A stretch of 64,000 nt of DNA from a bacterium (GTDB taxonomy: Bacteria > Chloroflexota > Anaerolineae > Caldilineales > Caldilineaceae), in NCBI GenBank assembly GCA_016124945.1, contig WGMT01000006.1, positions 95,814 through 159,813 on the forward strand, given 5' to 3'. Shown piece by piece: positions 35,249 to 44,471 of the stretch. Numbering within the stretch: position 1 is the first letter of the stretch; each line of letters starts with the position of its first letter. The position numbers and the translations under genes are program-made. Below the pieces are notes generated by a model, which worked only from the letters and a program-made list of their open reading frames with translations, did not search any database and was not told the origin of the DNA.

Positions 35249-36250
35249 TTACGAAAACAGATCGTTGGGGTCTTGCCGCAGGCGGCGTAGCTCTCCAAAT
35301 CGTCTGCGTTCTTCGTCACTCAGCGGCACCGGCAATGTTACCTCGACTTCAACAAGGAGATCACCGCGCTGTTCCGGCGTCTTGACCAACGGCATCCCTT
35401 TGCCTTTGAGGCGAAAGATGCGTTCGTTCTGTGTGTTGGCGGGCACCACCAGAAGCAGCGGCCCCTCCAGTGTCGGAATATTGACCTCGCCGCCTAACAA
35501 TGCTGTGTAGAGATCGAGCTTGATGCGGCTGTGCAGGTTATCGCCGTCACGGCGGAAGAGATCGTGCGGCTTCAAGGCGATGATCAGTGTAAGTGCATCG
35601 CGGCCTGGGGTGATGCGTACTTTGGATCCATTGGCTACGCCACGTGGGATCGAGATCTCGAAGCGTTCCGCCCCCTGTTGGATGGTGCGCGCCGTACCCC
35701 AAAATGCTTCTTCAAGTGTGATTTCAACCGGGAGCACTGCCTCATTGCGATCAAAAGGACCGCTGCGCGTGGTGTACGTTCGGCCTGGGGTACTTTCGTT
35801 GCTGCCTGCGCCAAAGAGCTGTTGAAAAAAGTCTGAAAAGGAACTCTGCCCACCGCTCTCCTGGCGTTCGTTTTCGTGGCGGCTGCTCTCTTGCCGATTG
35901 CGCGGGGGGGGGGCACCGGTTTCCTCCGTCCTCACGTGAGGGCGATTCTTGCGTGCTGGGGGGGGCTCGTTGTTTTCTTCGCCGAACCAGCCCGACCAGT
36001 TGAATGGCTCTGCACCGGATCTACGCTGTTGCCAGTTGGCGCCTACTTGATCGTAAATGCGACGTTTTTCAGGATCAGAAAGCACGGTGTAGGCTTCGTT
36101 GATCTCTTTAAACTTCTGTTCGGCGTCGCTGGTTCCGCCGTTGAGGTCGGGGTGGTATTGGCGGGCGAGCGTTCGGTAGGCGCGTTTGATATCCGCCGCA
36201 TCTGCTTGACGGGGTAACCCCAAAATTTTGTAGTAATCCTTGTGATCCAT
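35249..36250 (-). CDS. DnaJ-like co-chaperone (CbpA type, no zinc finger)
   Basis: 333 residues. The J-domain (about 1-70) has [21 protein letters not shown] and the HPD motif in [11 protein letters not shown] Gly/Ser/Arg-rich disordered part (about 75-160) follows, then the C-terminal substrate-binding domains ([17 protein letters not shown] to the end). The zinc-finger CxxCxGxG repeats of DnaJ are absent, so this is CbpA/type B-like. It follows dnaK on the same strand, about 300 bases away past a terminator. It should stimulate the DnaK ATPase. Confidence 0.93.
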   Translation of the reverse strand: MDHKDYYKILGLPRQADAADIKRAYRTLARQYHPDLNGGTSDAEQKFKEINEAYTVLSDPEKRRIYDQVGANWQQRRSGAEPFNWSGWFGEENNEPPPARKNRPHVRTEETGAPPPRNRQESSRHENERQESGGQSSFSDFFQQLFGAGSNESTPGRTYTTRSGPFDRNEAVLPVEITLEEAFWGTARTIQQGAERFEISIPRGVANGSKVRITPGRDALTLIIALKPHDLFRRDGDNLHSRIKLDLYTALLGGEVNIPTLEGPLLLVVPANTQNERIFRLKGKGMPLVKTPEQRGDLLVEVEVTLPVPLSDEERRRFGELRRLRQDPNDLFS

Positions 36251-36486
36251 CTGCCATCCAGTCTGTCCGCGACAGCATGTGAAAATGAGGAACGCACGCC
36301 CGATTTCTTATTCTACCATTGCCATGACATTTATCGACACTTTACAAAGTTGTTCACATAAGTATGAAACAAAGAGCGAGGATACCTTAGTTGTTCGGTT
36401 AGAAAAAGCTGCTTTTCTTAGGGACACTTGCTAAGCGAACGCTCAATGGGATTCAATCTCCACCAACGGGTTCACCAACAGAAGCT

Positions 36487-36525
36487 AAAAAAATAACAGA
36501 GTGCCGAAGCACCCTGTCATTTTTT
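36487..36525 (-). terminator. Terminator after dnaK
   Basis: On the minus strand a stem ACAGGGTGC/GCACTCTGT (one mismatch) with a TTCG tetraloop is followed by TATTTTTTT. It separates dnaK from the DnaJ-like gene. Confidence 0.85.
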
Positions 36526-36546
36526 CGCTTAGAAATTAGTAAGAAC

Positions 36547-38448
36547 TTAGACCTGACGGTACTCGCCCTCGACGACATCTTCGTCGCCGGCATCCGGCTT
36601 TTGCCCATCATTCGCTGCTGCATCGGGTTGCTGGCCTTGCTGCTGTTGGTAGACCTGTTGCGCAAGGGCGTTGCTTGCTTGCTGCAACTGCTCAGTCAAC
36701 TGTTTGATGCGGACCACGTCCTCACCCTTGAGGGCTTCGCGCAGGTCGGCGATGGTCTGCTCGATCTGTTCCCGGTCGCCGGCGGGCACCTTGTCGCCCA
36801 AATCCTTGAGCGACTTCTCGGTGGCATAGACAAGGCTATCGGCGCGGTTGCGTTCTTCGGCCAGTTCGCGGCGTTCGCGGTCGCCCGCTTCGTTGCGCTT
36901 GGCTTCCTGTACCAGGTTATCTACTTCTTCATCGCTGAGATTGGTGGACGCCGTGATCTGAATGCTCTGCTCTTTGGCCGTGGCTTTGTCCTTCGCCATG
37001 ACATTTAGGATACCGTTGGCGTCGATGTCAAAGGTCACTTCGACCTGTGGCACACCACGCGGCGCTGTCGGGATGCCGTCAAGACGGAAGTTGCCTAACG
37101 TCTTGTTGTCGCGCGCCATGGGGCGTTCGCCCTGCAACACGTGAATGTCCACCGCGGTCTGGTTGTCTTCGGCGGTGCTGAAGACCTCGGTCTTGCGCGT
37201 CGGGATCGTGGTGTTGCGCGGGATCAGGGTCGTCATCACGCCGCCCAGGGTTTCGAGGCCCAGGCTTAGCGGTGTCACGTCGAGCAGTAGAAGATCTTTT
37301 ACTTCGCCGCCGAGGACGCCGGCTTGCAGCGCCGCACCTACCGCCACAACCTCGTCGGGATTCACGCCCTTGTGGGCTTCTTTGCCGGTGAGGCTGCGCA
37401 CCAATTCCTGAATCATGGGCATACGGGTTGAACCACCCACCAGCACCACTTCGTCTAACTGATTGGCCGAAAGGCCGGCATCCTTGAGCGCCGAGTTGAA
37501 GGGTTTCTTGCAGCGTTCCACCAGATCCTGGGTCAACTGCTCGAATTTGCTGCGGCTCAACGTTACCTGAAGGTGCTTGGGGCCGGTGCTGTCTGCTGTA
37601 ATGAAGGGCAGGTTGATTTCGCTTTGCGGTGTGCTGGAAAGCTCGATCTTCGCCTTTTCGGCAGCCTCACGCAGACGCTGAAGCGCCTGGCGATCCTGGC
37701 TGAGATCGATGCCCTGTTCCTTCTTGAATTCGCCGATCAACCACTCAACGATGCGTTCGTCCCAGTCGTCGCCACCCAGGTGGGTGTCGCCATTGGTCGA
37801 CTTGACTTCGATGACGCCGTCGCCCACTTCGAGGACGGAGACGTCGAAGGTGCCGCCACCCAGGTCGAAGACGAGGATTGTCTCATCTTCCTTCTTGTCG
37901 AGGCCATAGGCCAAGGCAGCAGCGGTGGGCTCGTTGATAATACGCAGCACTTCCAAACCTGCAACCTGACCGGCGTCTTTGGTGGCCTGGCGTTGGCTGT
38001 CGTTAAAGTAAGCCGGTACCGTGATCACAGCCTGTTTCACGTCTTCGCCCAGGTAAGCTTCGGCGTCGCGCTTGAGCTTGCCCAGGATCATGGCGCTGAT
38101 TTCCTGCGGGCTGTAGACTTTGTCTTTGACTGGAATCTTGACACGGGCATCGTCGTTCGGCCCTTCGATAATCTGATAAGAGACCATGCCACGGGTGCGC
38201 TGGGTTTCGGCGTCGTCAATGCGACGTCCCATGAGGCGCTTTACTGAATAAACCGTATTTTCAGGGTTCACCACAGCCTGGCGCTTGGCGGTTACACCAA
38301 CCAAACGCTCGCCACTTTTGGTAAAAGCCACAACCGAGGGCGTTGTGCGATTCCCCTCTGCATTTGCAATGACCGTGGGGTTGCCTGCTTCCATCACAGC
38401 GATCACGCTGTTGGTGGTACCAAGGTCAATGCCGATGATTTTTGCCAT
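36547..38448 (-). CDS. dnaK: Chaperone protein DnaK (Hsp70)
   Basis: 633 residues from [15 protein letters not shown] at 38448; an ATG 6 bases upstream is too close to GGAGG (3 bases). Full Hsp70: ATPase domain ([27 protein letters not shown]), linker DLLLLDVTP, substrate-binding domain ([21 protein letters not shown]) and a Gln-rich C-terminal lid ending [11 protein letters not shown]. No grpE or hrcA lies next to it. I looked for a CIRCE element upstream and did not find one. Confidence 0.98.
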   Translation of the reverse strand: MAKIIGIDLGTTNSVIAVMEAGNPTVIANAEGNRTTPSVVAFTKSGERLVGVTAKRQAVVNPENTVYSVKRLMGRRIDDAETQRTRGMVSYQIIEGPNDDARVKIPVKDKVYSPQEISAMILGKLKRDAEAYLGEDVKQAVITVPAYFNDSQRQATKDAGQVAGLEVLRIINEPTAAALAYGLDKKEDETILVFDLGGGTFDVSVLEVGDGVIEVKSTNGDTHLGGDDWDERIVEWLIGEFKKEQGIDLSQDRQALQRLREAAEKAKIELSSTPQSEINLPFITADSTGPKHLQVTLSRSKFEQLTQDLVERCKKPFNSALKDAGLSANQLDEVVLVGGSTRMPMIQELVRSLTGKEAHKGVNPDEVVAVGAALQAGVLGGEVKDLLLLDVTPLSLGLETLGGVMTTLIPRNTTIPTRKTEVFSTAEDNQTAVDIHVLQGERPMARDNKTLGNFRLDGIPTAPRGVPQVEVTFDIDANGILNVMAKDKATAKEQSIQITASTNLSDEEVDNLVQEAKRNEAGDRERRELAEERNRADSLVYATEKSLKDLGDKVPAGDREQIEQTIADLREALKGEDVVRIKQLTEQLQQASNALAQQVYQQQQGQQPDAAANDGQKPDAGDEDVVEGEYRQV

Positions 38449-38635
38449 GCTCATCGTCCTCCTGGATTATCTATCGTAATGAGATCAATTGAAGCTGAGT
38501 GAGCAACAACGCCCACACATTCACTTTCTTTTTTGCGTGATTGACACACAAACTCAATATACCTGCACAGCATATGCGCGACGTATTGGAAGCATTAGCG
38601 AAATGTTTGAATCGGGGGGAGGGCGATTGGGGATT

Positions 38636-38720
38636 GGGGATCGGGGACAAGGGATTGGGGGGGAGAGGCGACTGGCTTCGTAGAGACAGCGTCCTCTACA
38701 AAGCCCAGTCCCCGATCCCC
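38636..38720. terminator. Inverted repeat after the RraA-like gene
   Basis: Outer arms GGGGATCGGGGAC (38636-38648) and complement (38708-38720) enclose a second stem (CTGGCTTCGTAGAG region with CTCTACAAAGCCCAG, about 38672-38707). The structure lies just past the RraA-like stop on the minus strand, so it is probably its terminator. The remainder of the dnaK upstream gap shows nothing else. Confidence 0.6.
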
Positions 38721-38730
38721 GGTCGCTTCT

Positions 38731-39462
38731 TTAGCTGGGTTTGCGCGTCACCTGCTTCTTCAACTCGCCGATGCGGTTCTTTGAAGCGGCGCGGGCTTCT
38801 TTGAGGATGGAAAGGTTTGGTGTCCCGGCGCGCAGGGCGTCGATGAGGATCATCTCGGCGGCCACGAAGTCGTCGCAGATGTCGGCGACTTCGGCGGCAA
38901 TGTCCGCGGGGACGGTGGTGACGCCGTTGCAGTCGGCGTGGAGCAGATCGTTGGGGTAGACCATGATGCCGCCCACATGCACCGGCACGTGGACATGCAA
39001 TGTCTGCGGGTAGCCGTGTGAGCAGATGGTGCCGCTGGTAAAGCAGGGGAAGCTGATGGCGCGCACCTGATCCAGATCGCGACCTGCGCCACTGGTGATC
39101 AGTCCAAGCGCGCCAAAGGACTTGTAGGTGGTACACATCACCTCGCCGAAGGTTGCCGCCACCACGGGGTTGTCCAGATCCTGGAAGACGACAATGGGCG
39201 GCCCGGCCAAGTCCTCGAAGCGGGAGACCTGATCGTCCAGGCTGCTGTAACTTTCGGATCCGTGGGGCGCGCCGGCGGAGCGGAAAGTGGCGGTGGCGGC
39301 AAAGCCCACAATCGGTGGCATTTCAGGGAAGCACGCCTTGATCGTGGCGTCCATGTAGCCGTCGGTCTGGGGGCGCACTTCGAAGAGTTCGATGACGTTA
39401 CAGATGGTGGGCGTATCGAATTGGGCCAGTTTTGCCAGCGTCTCAGCGCTAAGCGTCGCCAT
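38731..39462 (-). CDS. RraA-family protein (4-hydroxy-4-methyl-2-oxoglutarate aldolase/dimethylmenaquinone methyltransferase-like)
   Basis: 243 residues from the ATG at 39462 behind AAGGA. N-terminal helix ETLAKLAQFDTPTICNVIELF, then the RraA core: FGEVMCTTYKSFGALGLITSGAGRDLDQV, where Arg/Asp of the GxGRD motif bind the metal and substrate in aldolase members, and GGIMVYPNDLLHADCNGVTTVP. Members are either class II pyruvate aldolases or RNase E regulators; the first is more likely here. A longer upstream frame runs through a repeat and is not used. Confidence 0.88.
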   Translation of the reverse strand: MATLSAETLAKLAQFDTPTICNVIELFEVRPQTDGYMDATIKACFPEMPPIVGFAATATFRSAGAPHGSESYSSLDDQVSRFEDLAGPPIVVFQDLDNPVVAATFGEVMCTTYKSFGALGLITSGAGRDLDQVRAISFPCFTSGTICSHGYPQTLHVHVPVHVGGIMVYPNDLLHADCNGVTTVPADIAAEVADICDDFVAAEMILIDALRAGTPNLSILKEARAASKNRIGELKKQVTRKPS

Positions 39463-39556
39463 GAGATTGTCCTTTGCGGGTGTGGGATTGGCAGTTGGCA
39501 GCGATTGCGGCTGCATGACTATATTATATTGTGGCAACCGATTTCCCAAGTGGCTG

Positions 39557-39643
39557 GAATAGAACGCGGATCGAGCGGATTGGGCAGATCGAAGCAGATA
39601 CTCCGGAAAAATCCGCCTGTTCCGCTCGATCCGCGTTCTATTC
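39557..39643. repeat. 23-bp inverted repeat containing AATAGAACGCGGAT
   Basis: Arms 39557-39579 and 39621-39643 are exact complements. The outer GAATAGAACGCGGAT is also the outer part of the palindrome at 54.2 kb, and a half-copy lies at 644-658. It sits between two divergent genes. Confidence 0.8.
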
Positions 39644-39698
39644 TTTCTGTGTCTGCGGTACAATGACTTCGTGATCCACCGCCAAACAAGGAGAGAAG

Positions 39699-40832
39699 AT
39701 GACCACCGTCCGCACCACGCAGGTAGACCGCAGCGCCGACCGCATCGATTTTGGCATCGGCCAGCCTGGCTTCGACCTGCTGCCGCATGACATCATGGCC
39801 AACGCCGCCGCCGTCCGTTTCGCCGAAGGGGACAATGATCTGCTCAACTACGGCTACGAACAAGGGGACGGACGCTTTCGCGCCGCGCTGGCCGATTTTC
39901 TGACCAAGCACTACGCCGCGCCCGTGTCGGCACAACAGTTGATGGTGACAGCGGGCGCGTCGCAGGCGTTGGATCTAATCTGCACCCAGTTTACCCGTCC
40001 TGGCGACACGGTCTTTGTGGAGGAGCCGAGCTATTTCCTGGCGCTGCGCATCCTCAAAGAAGACCACAAACTCAACGTGGTCAGCCTGCCCATTGACGAA
40101 AACGGCCTGCGCATCGATGCGCTTGAAGCAGCGCTCAAGAGCCAGCGCCCGGTCTTTGTCTACACGATTCCCACTTTTCAGAACCCTACGGGTTACACGC
40201 TATCACAGGAACGACGGGAGCAGTTGGTAGCGTTGAGTCAAGACCACAATTTCATGATCGTGGCCGACGAGGTCTATCACCTGTTAGGATACGGTGAAGC
40301 GCCACCTGCACCACTGGCTTCGTTTGTGGATCAGGGCAATGTACTTTCGGTGGGCTCGTTCTCGAAGATCCTGGCGCCGGGGCTGCGCTTGGGCTGGATT
40401 CAGGCGTCGCCCGAACTTGTGGAGCGGTTTGTGCTCTGTGGGCTGGTGGACAGCGGCGGTGGCCTCAACCACTTCACGTCGAACATTGTGCGTGTGGTGT
40501 TGGAGCGGGGATGGCAGGACCACTACCTTGCCGAACTGCGCGACATCTACAGCCGACGCATTGACGTGATGCAGGCCGCGTTGACCCGTCACCTGGGGGA
40601 TCGGCTGCGTTTTCGCACACCACAGGGCGGCTACTTCTTCTGGATCGAACTCCTCACCGGCGCGGACACGGTTGATCTGCTGTCACAGGCACAGGCTGCG
40701 GGCGTGGGCTTTGTGCCCGGCACGCGCTTCTCTAGCCAGGACAGCCTACACCGCCACTTCCGCTTGAGCTTCGCCCACTTCCCCGAAGACGCCATCGAAG
40801 AGGGGATTGCACGCCTGGCAACGGTGATGTAA
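39699..40832 (+). CDS. PLP-dependent aminotransferase (class I/II)
   Basis: 377 residues behind AAGGAG. Fold type I: substrate/PLP region ITFQNPTGYTLSQERREQL-type (here IPTFQNPTGYTL), NFMIVADEVYHLL with the Asp for the pyridine nitrogen, and the Schiff-base Lys in SVGSFSKILAPGLRLGW. The sequence is of the 2-aminoadipate aminotransferase/LysN and MocR-related type, without a GntR domain. Donor and acceptor are not predictable. Single gene. Confidence 0.92.
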   Translation: MTTVRTTQVDRSADRIDFGIGQPGFDLLPHDIMANAAAVRFAEGDNDLLNYGYEQGDGRFRAALADFLTKHYAAPVSAQQLMVTAGASQALDLICTQFTRPGDTVFVEEPSYFLALRILKEDHKLNVVSLPIDENGLRIDALEAALKSQRPVFVYTIPTFQNPTGYTLSQERREQLVALSQDHNFMIVADEVYHLLGYGEAPPAPLASFVDQGNVLSVGSFSKILAPGLRLGWIQASPELVERFVLCGLVDSGGGLNHFTSNIVRVVLERGWQDHYLAELRDIYSRRIDVMQAALTRHLGDRLRFRTPQGGYFFWIELLTGADTVDLLSQAQAAGVGFVPGTRFSSQDSLHRHFRLSFAHFPEDAIEEGIARLATVM

Positions 40833-40859
40833 TGCCACAAACGTATGCGTCTACTGCAA

Positions 40860-40935
40860 AAAGCTTTTTTTACCGCAAAGATCACAAAGAAAAGGATTGG
40901 AAATCTTTGTGTTCTCTGCGTTCTTTGTGGTTGAT
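40860..40935. repeat. Imperfect inverted repeat related to the 31.7 kb repeat
   Basis: ACCGCAAAGATCACAAAGA (40872-40890) faces TCTTTGTGTTCTCTGCGTTC and CTTTGTGG further on. The ACCGCAAAG/CTTTGTGG words match the block at 31.67-31.92 kb. It follows the aminotransferase gene and may end its transcript. Confidence 0.5.
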
Positions 40936-40991
40936 TTCTACTTTTTGTAGCAGATTTACATGCTCTCTTCTGGTTAGGGCAGGAGGATGAC

Positions 40992-42197
40992 ATGGAGGAT
41001 GCACGAGCCATTTCGTCGTCGGGATACGTCTTCAATCTAGCCACACCCGAGGACGACGCTGCGCTGCGCCGTCTGCTGCGCGAAAACCCTGTCCCCGGCG
41101 TGCAAACGTTGACCTACGAGCGCGAGCCCAACTACTTCCTTGGTTCGTCGATCCTGGGGCCGGTAAGCCAGACGTTGGCGGCGCGCCATGTGGAAAGCGG
41201 GCAGGTGGTGGGCGTGGCGACGCGCTCGGTACGTCCACTCTTTGTCAACGGCGAAGTGGAAAATGTGGGCTACATCGGCCAACTGCGCGTAGAACAATCC
41301 CACCGCGGGCGCTGGCTCGTGCCCATGGGTTTCCGTCTCTTCCACCAACTGCACACCGCCGACAGCATCAACGACAGCATCAACGACAGCATCAACGACA
41401 GCATCAACGACAGCATCAACGACAGCATCAACGACGGTGCCGCCACCGGCTACATCACCACCATCATCGAAGGCAATGCTGAAGCCGAAGGCATTTTGGT
41501 GGAAAAGGCGCGGCGTCACTTCCCTGCCTACCGCCGCCACGACCGTCTCTTCACACTGGCGTTGGTGGTGCGCCGTCCGCGCCGGGTGACGGCCAACACC
41601 TTCGAGATCCTGTCGGGCGACGAGGTAGGGCTACATGAGATCGTCGCCTTCCTCCACGCCCAAGGACGACGCAAACAGTTCTTCCCTGTCCTCAGCGCCG
41701 AGGACTTCCGCGGCGACGTCACCCGCGACTTCAACGTGGCCGACTTTGCCGTCGCCTGCCGCGGCCCTGAGATTTTGGGCGTGCTTGGGCTGTGGGATCA
41801 GTCGCGCTACAAGCAGAGTGTGGTGCGCGCCTACGGCGAACAACTGGCGCGGCTGCGTCCGTTCTACAATGTCGCTGCGAAGGTCATCGGCGCACAGCCC
41901 CTCACCGCGCCAGGACAGCCCATCCACTTCGCCTATGCCAGCTTCGCCTGCATCACCGAAGACGATCCATCCGTCTTTCAGGCGCTGCTCACCCAAATCT
42001 ACAACCAAGCGGCGGAAAGGGATTTCGCCTTCCTCATGCTGGGGTTGATGGAAAGCGATCCACTGCTCACCGTGGCGCGCAAATGGCTACACATTCCCTA
42101 CACCAGCACGCTCTACACCGTCTGCTGGCAGGGCGACGAAGCGTGGCGCGAAAAACTCGATGGGCGACCGACTTACGTAGAGTTGGCGACGCTTTAA
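40992..42197 (+). CDS. GNAT-like protein with internal SIND repeat
   Basis: 401 residues behind AGGAGG. The N-terminal half resembles a GNAT acetyltransferase (TYEREPNYFLGSS, VVGVATRSVRPLFVNGE, VGYIGQLRVEQSHRGRWL, which is the acetyl-CoA loop region, then YITTIIEGNAEAEGILVEKA). The second half is a further GNAT-like or unrelated domain (FAYASFACITEDDPSVFQALL). Between about residues 124-147 six copies of SIND are inserted from six identical 12-bp units. They fall between the first acetyl-CoA motif and the next strand, where a flexible loop would be tolerated. Substrate unknown. Confidence 0.75.
   Translation: MEDARAISSSGYVFNLATPEDDAALRRLLRENPVPGVQTLTYEREPNYFLGSSILGPVSQTLAARHVESGQVVGVATRSVRPLFVNGEVENVGYIGQLRVEQSHRGRWLVPMGFRLFHQLHTADSINDSINDSINDSINDSINDSINDGAATGYITTIIEGNAEAEGILVEKARRHFPAYRRHDRLFTLALVVRRPRRVTANTFEILSGDEVGLHEIVAFLHAQGRRKQFFPVLSAEDFRGDVTRDFNVADFAVACRGPEILGVLGLWDQSRYKQSVVRAYGEQLARLRPFYNVAAKVIGAQPLTAPGQPIHFAYASFACITEDDPSVFQALLTQIYNQAAERDFAFLMLGLMESDPLLTVARKWLHIPYTSTLYTVCWQGDEAWREKLDGRPTYVELATL
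41361..41432 (+). repeat. Six perfect 12-bp tandem repeats inside the GNAT-like gene
   Basis: GACAGCATCAAC is repeated six times without any change, then GACGGTGCC follows. A unit of 12 bases keeps the frame, so copy-number changes only add or remove Ser-Ile-Asn-Asp. Confidence 0.95.
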
Positions 42198-42212
42198 TGA
42201 TGAAGATGATGG

Positions 42213-42252
42213 GATGATGAAGATGATGAGGCAAGTCATCATCTTCATCATC
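42213..42252. terminator. 17-bp inverted repeat after the GNAT-like gene
   Basis: GATGATGAAGATGATGA (42213-42229) and its exact complement (42236-42252) with a 6-base loop, 16 bases past the stop. Probable terminator or 3' stabiliser. Confidence 0.65.
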
Positions 42253-42284
42253 TCATCATCCCTGCTCAATCAGGAGACAAGCCC

Positions 42285-43307
42285 ATGCTGCGCCCAATCC
42301 TCTTCTCGATCACGTCGATCTTCGTCCTCACTCTCGCCGCTTCTGCCGCAACTGCGCCACCGCAGCTTGCCGGCTGTGACATCTTCCCTGCGGACAACGT
42401 CTGGAATGTCCGCGTTGACGGGCTGCCGGTAGACGCCAACTCCGCCGCCTACATCGAGACCATCGGCGCGCAGACCCATTTCCACCCCGACTTCGGCTCG
42501 GGGACGTGGGAAGGCGGGCCCATCGGCATCCCCTATGTGGACGTGGCGGAGACGCAGCCACTCGTCGCCATCAACTTCACGGCCTACGGCGACGAGAGCG
42601 ATCCTGGGCCGTACCCCGTGCCCACGGACGCGCCCATCGAAGGCGGCGCGCAGAGCAACGGCGACCGTCACGTGCTGGTGGTGGATCGCGACAACTGTGT
42701 GCTCTACGAACTCTACCGTGCCTTTCCCCAGCCCGACGGCAGTTGGAACGCCGATTCCGCCGCCCGCTACGATCTGAGTTCGCACATCCTCCGCCCCGAT
42801 GGTTGGACCTCCGCCGACGCCGCCGGCTTGCCCATCCTGCCCGGCCTGGTGCGCTACGACGAGGTGACCGCGGGCGAAATCCGCCATGCCATCCGCTTCA
42901 CGGCGCCGCAGACACGCCGTGCCTATGTCTGGCCGGCGCGCCACTTTGCCTCGTCGCTCACCGGCGAACAATACCCGCCGATGGGGCAGCGTTTCCGTCT
43001 GCGCGGTGATTTCAACGTCAGCGGCTTTGCGCCCGAGATCCAGGTGATCCTGGTGGCGATGCAGCGCTACGGCATCATCCTGGCCGACAATGGATCGCCC
43101 TGGTATCTCTCCGGCGTCCCCGACGAGCGTTGGGACAACGACATGCTGCGTCAACTGCGCCAGGTGCAGGGATCCGATTTCGAGGCCGTCGATGTCTCAT
43201 CGCTGATGCTTTCACCTGATTCGGGGCAGGTGCGCAGCGAGGAACCGATGCAGATTTTTCTGCCTTTCACGCTACGTGAGGCGGGCGGTACAATTCCAGC
43301 GAATTGA
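42285..43307 (+). CDS. Secreted protein of unknown function
   Basis: 340 residues behind AGGAG. The signal peptide (about 1-23, LAASAATA) precedes the mature start APPQLAGCDIFPADNVWNVRVDGLPV. Conserved-looking blocks are THFHPDFGSGTW, NGDRHVLVVDRDNCVLYELY, RYDEVTAGEIRHAIRFT and RRAYVWPARHFAS. I recognise this layout from hypothetical exported proteins but cannot name a function. Cys30 and the Cys in DNCVLYE could form a disulfide. Single gene. Confidence 0.8.
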   Translation: MLRPILFSITSIFVLTLAASAATAPPQLAGCDIFPADNVWNVRVDGLPVDANSAAYIETIGAQTHFHPDFGSGTWEGGPIGIPYVDVAETQPLVAINFTAYGDESDPGPYPVPTDAPIEGGAQSNGDRHVLVVDRDNCVLYELYRAFPQPDGSWNADSAARYDLSSHILRPDGWTSADAAGLPILPGLVRYDEVTAGEIRHAIRFTAPQTRRAYVWPARHFASSLTGEQYPPMGQRFRLRGDFNVSGFAPEIQVILVAMQRYGIILADNGSPWYLSGVPDERWDNDMLRQLRQVQGSDFEAVDVSSLMLSPDSGQVRSEEPMQIFLPFTLREAGGTIPAN

Positions 43308-43317
43308 GTTAATTCTC

Positions 43318-43326
43318 TGCTATACT
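43318..43326 (+). promoter_or_regulatory. Extended -10 promoter for the small TA gene pair
   Basis: TGCTATACT is an extended -10 element with no clear -35 box, 48 bases before the small gene at 43374. Confidence 0.35.
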
Positions 43327-43373
43327 AGAAACAGTAATTCATGTGAGGCATTTGGATTGTGAGGGACAGTCAA

Positions 43374-43586
43374 ATGAATGTTCAGCAAACAGTTGAACAA
43401 CTACAGAAGACACCTGCTTTATACCGCATCCAGGTAATTGAATTGTTACTTCAGTCGCTGAAGGAAGAAATCGCAGAGAACGAGTCTTCTCTTGCGAACT
43501 GGAGACCATTCCAAGTTCGCACCTTCGATCTAGGCTCTAATGTTCTGCCAGATCGAGATGAAATATATTCAGACAGAGGTGCATGA
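43374..43586 (+). CDS. Small antitoxin-like protein paired with the broken vapC
   Basis: 70 residues from the ATG at 43374 behind GAGGGA; a GTG at 43359 is possible. The sequence (MNVQQTVEQLQKTPALYRIQ, then LLLQSLKEEI) is helical and ends with a charged tail. It lies directly before a PIN-domain gene, with the stop adjoining its ATG, the usual antitoxin place. I cannot name its family. Its toxin is truncated, so this gene is now an orphan antitoxin. Confidence 0.6.
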   Translation: MNVQQTVEQLQKTPALYRIQVIELLLQSLKEEIAENESSLANWRPFQVRTFDLGSNVLPDRDEIYSDRGA

Positions 43587-43863
43587 ATGTATGCACTAGA
43601 TACAAACATATTGGTGTATGCGCATAATGCTTCGTCGCCTTTTCATGTTTCAGCCAAAGATTTTGTTGAAAGCGTCATGAACAATCGCGATGAGTTTGGA
43701 CAATTGTCGATTTGTATCCCGGCTCAAGTGCTGCTGGAATTCGTGAATGTCATAACCTGGCAGCGCCTCGACACCCCTCTGCCATTACCTATTGCCTTGC
43801 AAGTAGTTCAAGACTATTTGGATGCGGGTGTGATGATTCTTCACCAGACACCCAACCATCTGA
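43587..43863 (+). pseudogene. Truncated PIN-domain toxin (VapC-like), C-terminus lost
   Basis: The frame begins as a PIN domain: MYALDTNILVYAHNASSPFH with the first Asp, and the ICIPAQVLLEFVNVI helix with the Glu. It is recognisable to HQTPNHL (about residue 92). The last third of a PIN domain, with the remaining acidic residues, is missing. At about 43861 the DNA changes to an EamA transporter gene in another frame. The vapC frame stays open by chance far downstream. The toxin is almost certainly inactive. Confidence 0.85.
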
Positions 43864-44271
43864 TGGGCGCTGCTTTCGGCGATCTTTGCCGCGTTGACGG
43901 CCATCTTCGCCAAGATCGGTATCCGCGGCGTCGACTCGGATCTGGCGACGCTGATCCGCACGTCGATCATCCTCGTGGCGCTGGCGGCGTTTGTGTGGTT
44001 CACCGGCAAGTGGAGCAACCCGCTGGCGCTGCCCCGCCACACATGGATCTTCCTCACGCTTTCGGGGCTGGCCACAGGCGCATCGTGGGTCTGCTACTTC
44101 CGCGCCCTGCAGATCGGGGACGCGTCCAAAGTCGCGCCTGTGGACAAGTTCAGCCTGGTATTGGTGGCCATCTTTGCCGTCATCTTTTTGGGCGAACGGC
44201 CTGCGTTGGCCGAATGGGCGGGGATCGCACTGGTGGCGGCGGGCGTGCTTGTCCTGGCGATTGTGCGCTAG
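43864..44271 (+). pseudogene. EamA/DMT-family transporter lacking its start
   Basis: From 43864 the frame reads WALLSAIFAALTAIFAKIGIRG and continues VDSDLATLIRTSIILVALAAF to ERPALAEWAGIALVAAGVLVLAIVR at 44271. This is a complete single-EamA-domain protein of about 136 residues (five helices) except for the first few codons. A TGA stands directly upstream in this frame (43861-43863) and no usual start lies before the TTG at 43894. The join with vapC is therefore at the very N-terminus. It may be dead, or may start at TTG 43894 and lack half of the first helix. Confidence 0.8.
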
Positions 44272-44471
44272 GAGCCGACAGTGCCTGGCACCGGACAAAC
44301 ATAGAAACTGTGGCAGACAATTCGTCGGCTTGTGCCAGGGACTGTCGCAGCGCATCCAGAGAACAAAATCAGCCTGAAAAATCGTCTTCGTTGACTTTCC
44401 TGGCGCGGATCTCTACAATAGACATACCAGCGTACAGTTCCGTTTTTACGCACAGGGGAAGGGAGCATAAC
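44272..44471. other. Intergenic region between eamA remnant and UPF0175 gene
   Basis: Contains GTGCCTGGCACC (44281-44292) and a partial complement (44332-44345), a word shared with the palindrome at 25.4 kb. No gene. Confidence 0.4.

Noticed and set aside
38449..38600. CIRCE (HrcA) element upstream of dnaK
   Set aside because: I looked for TTAGCACTC with its complement nine bases on and did not see it.
41361..41432. CRISPR-like array
   Set aside because: Units are 12 bases without spacers and are in frame in a gene.
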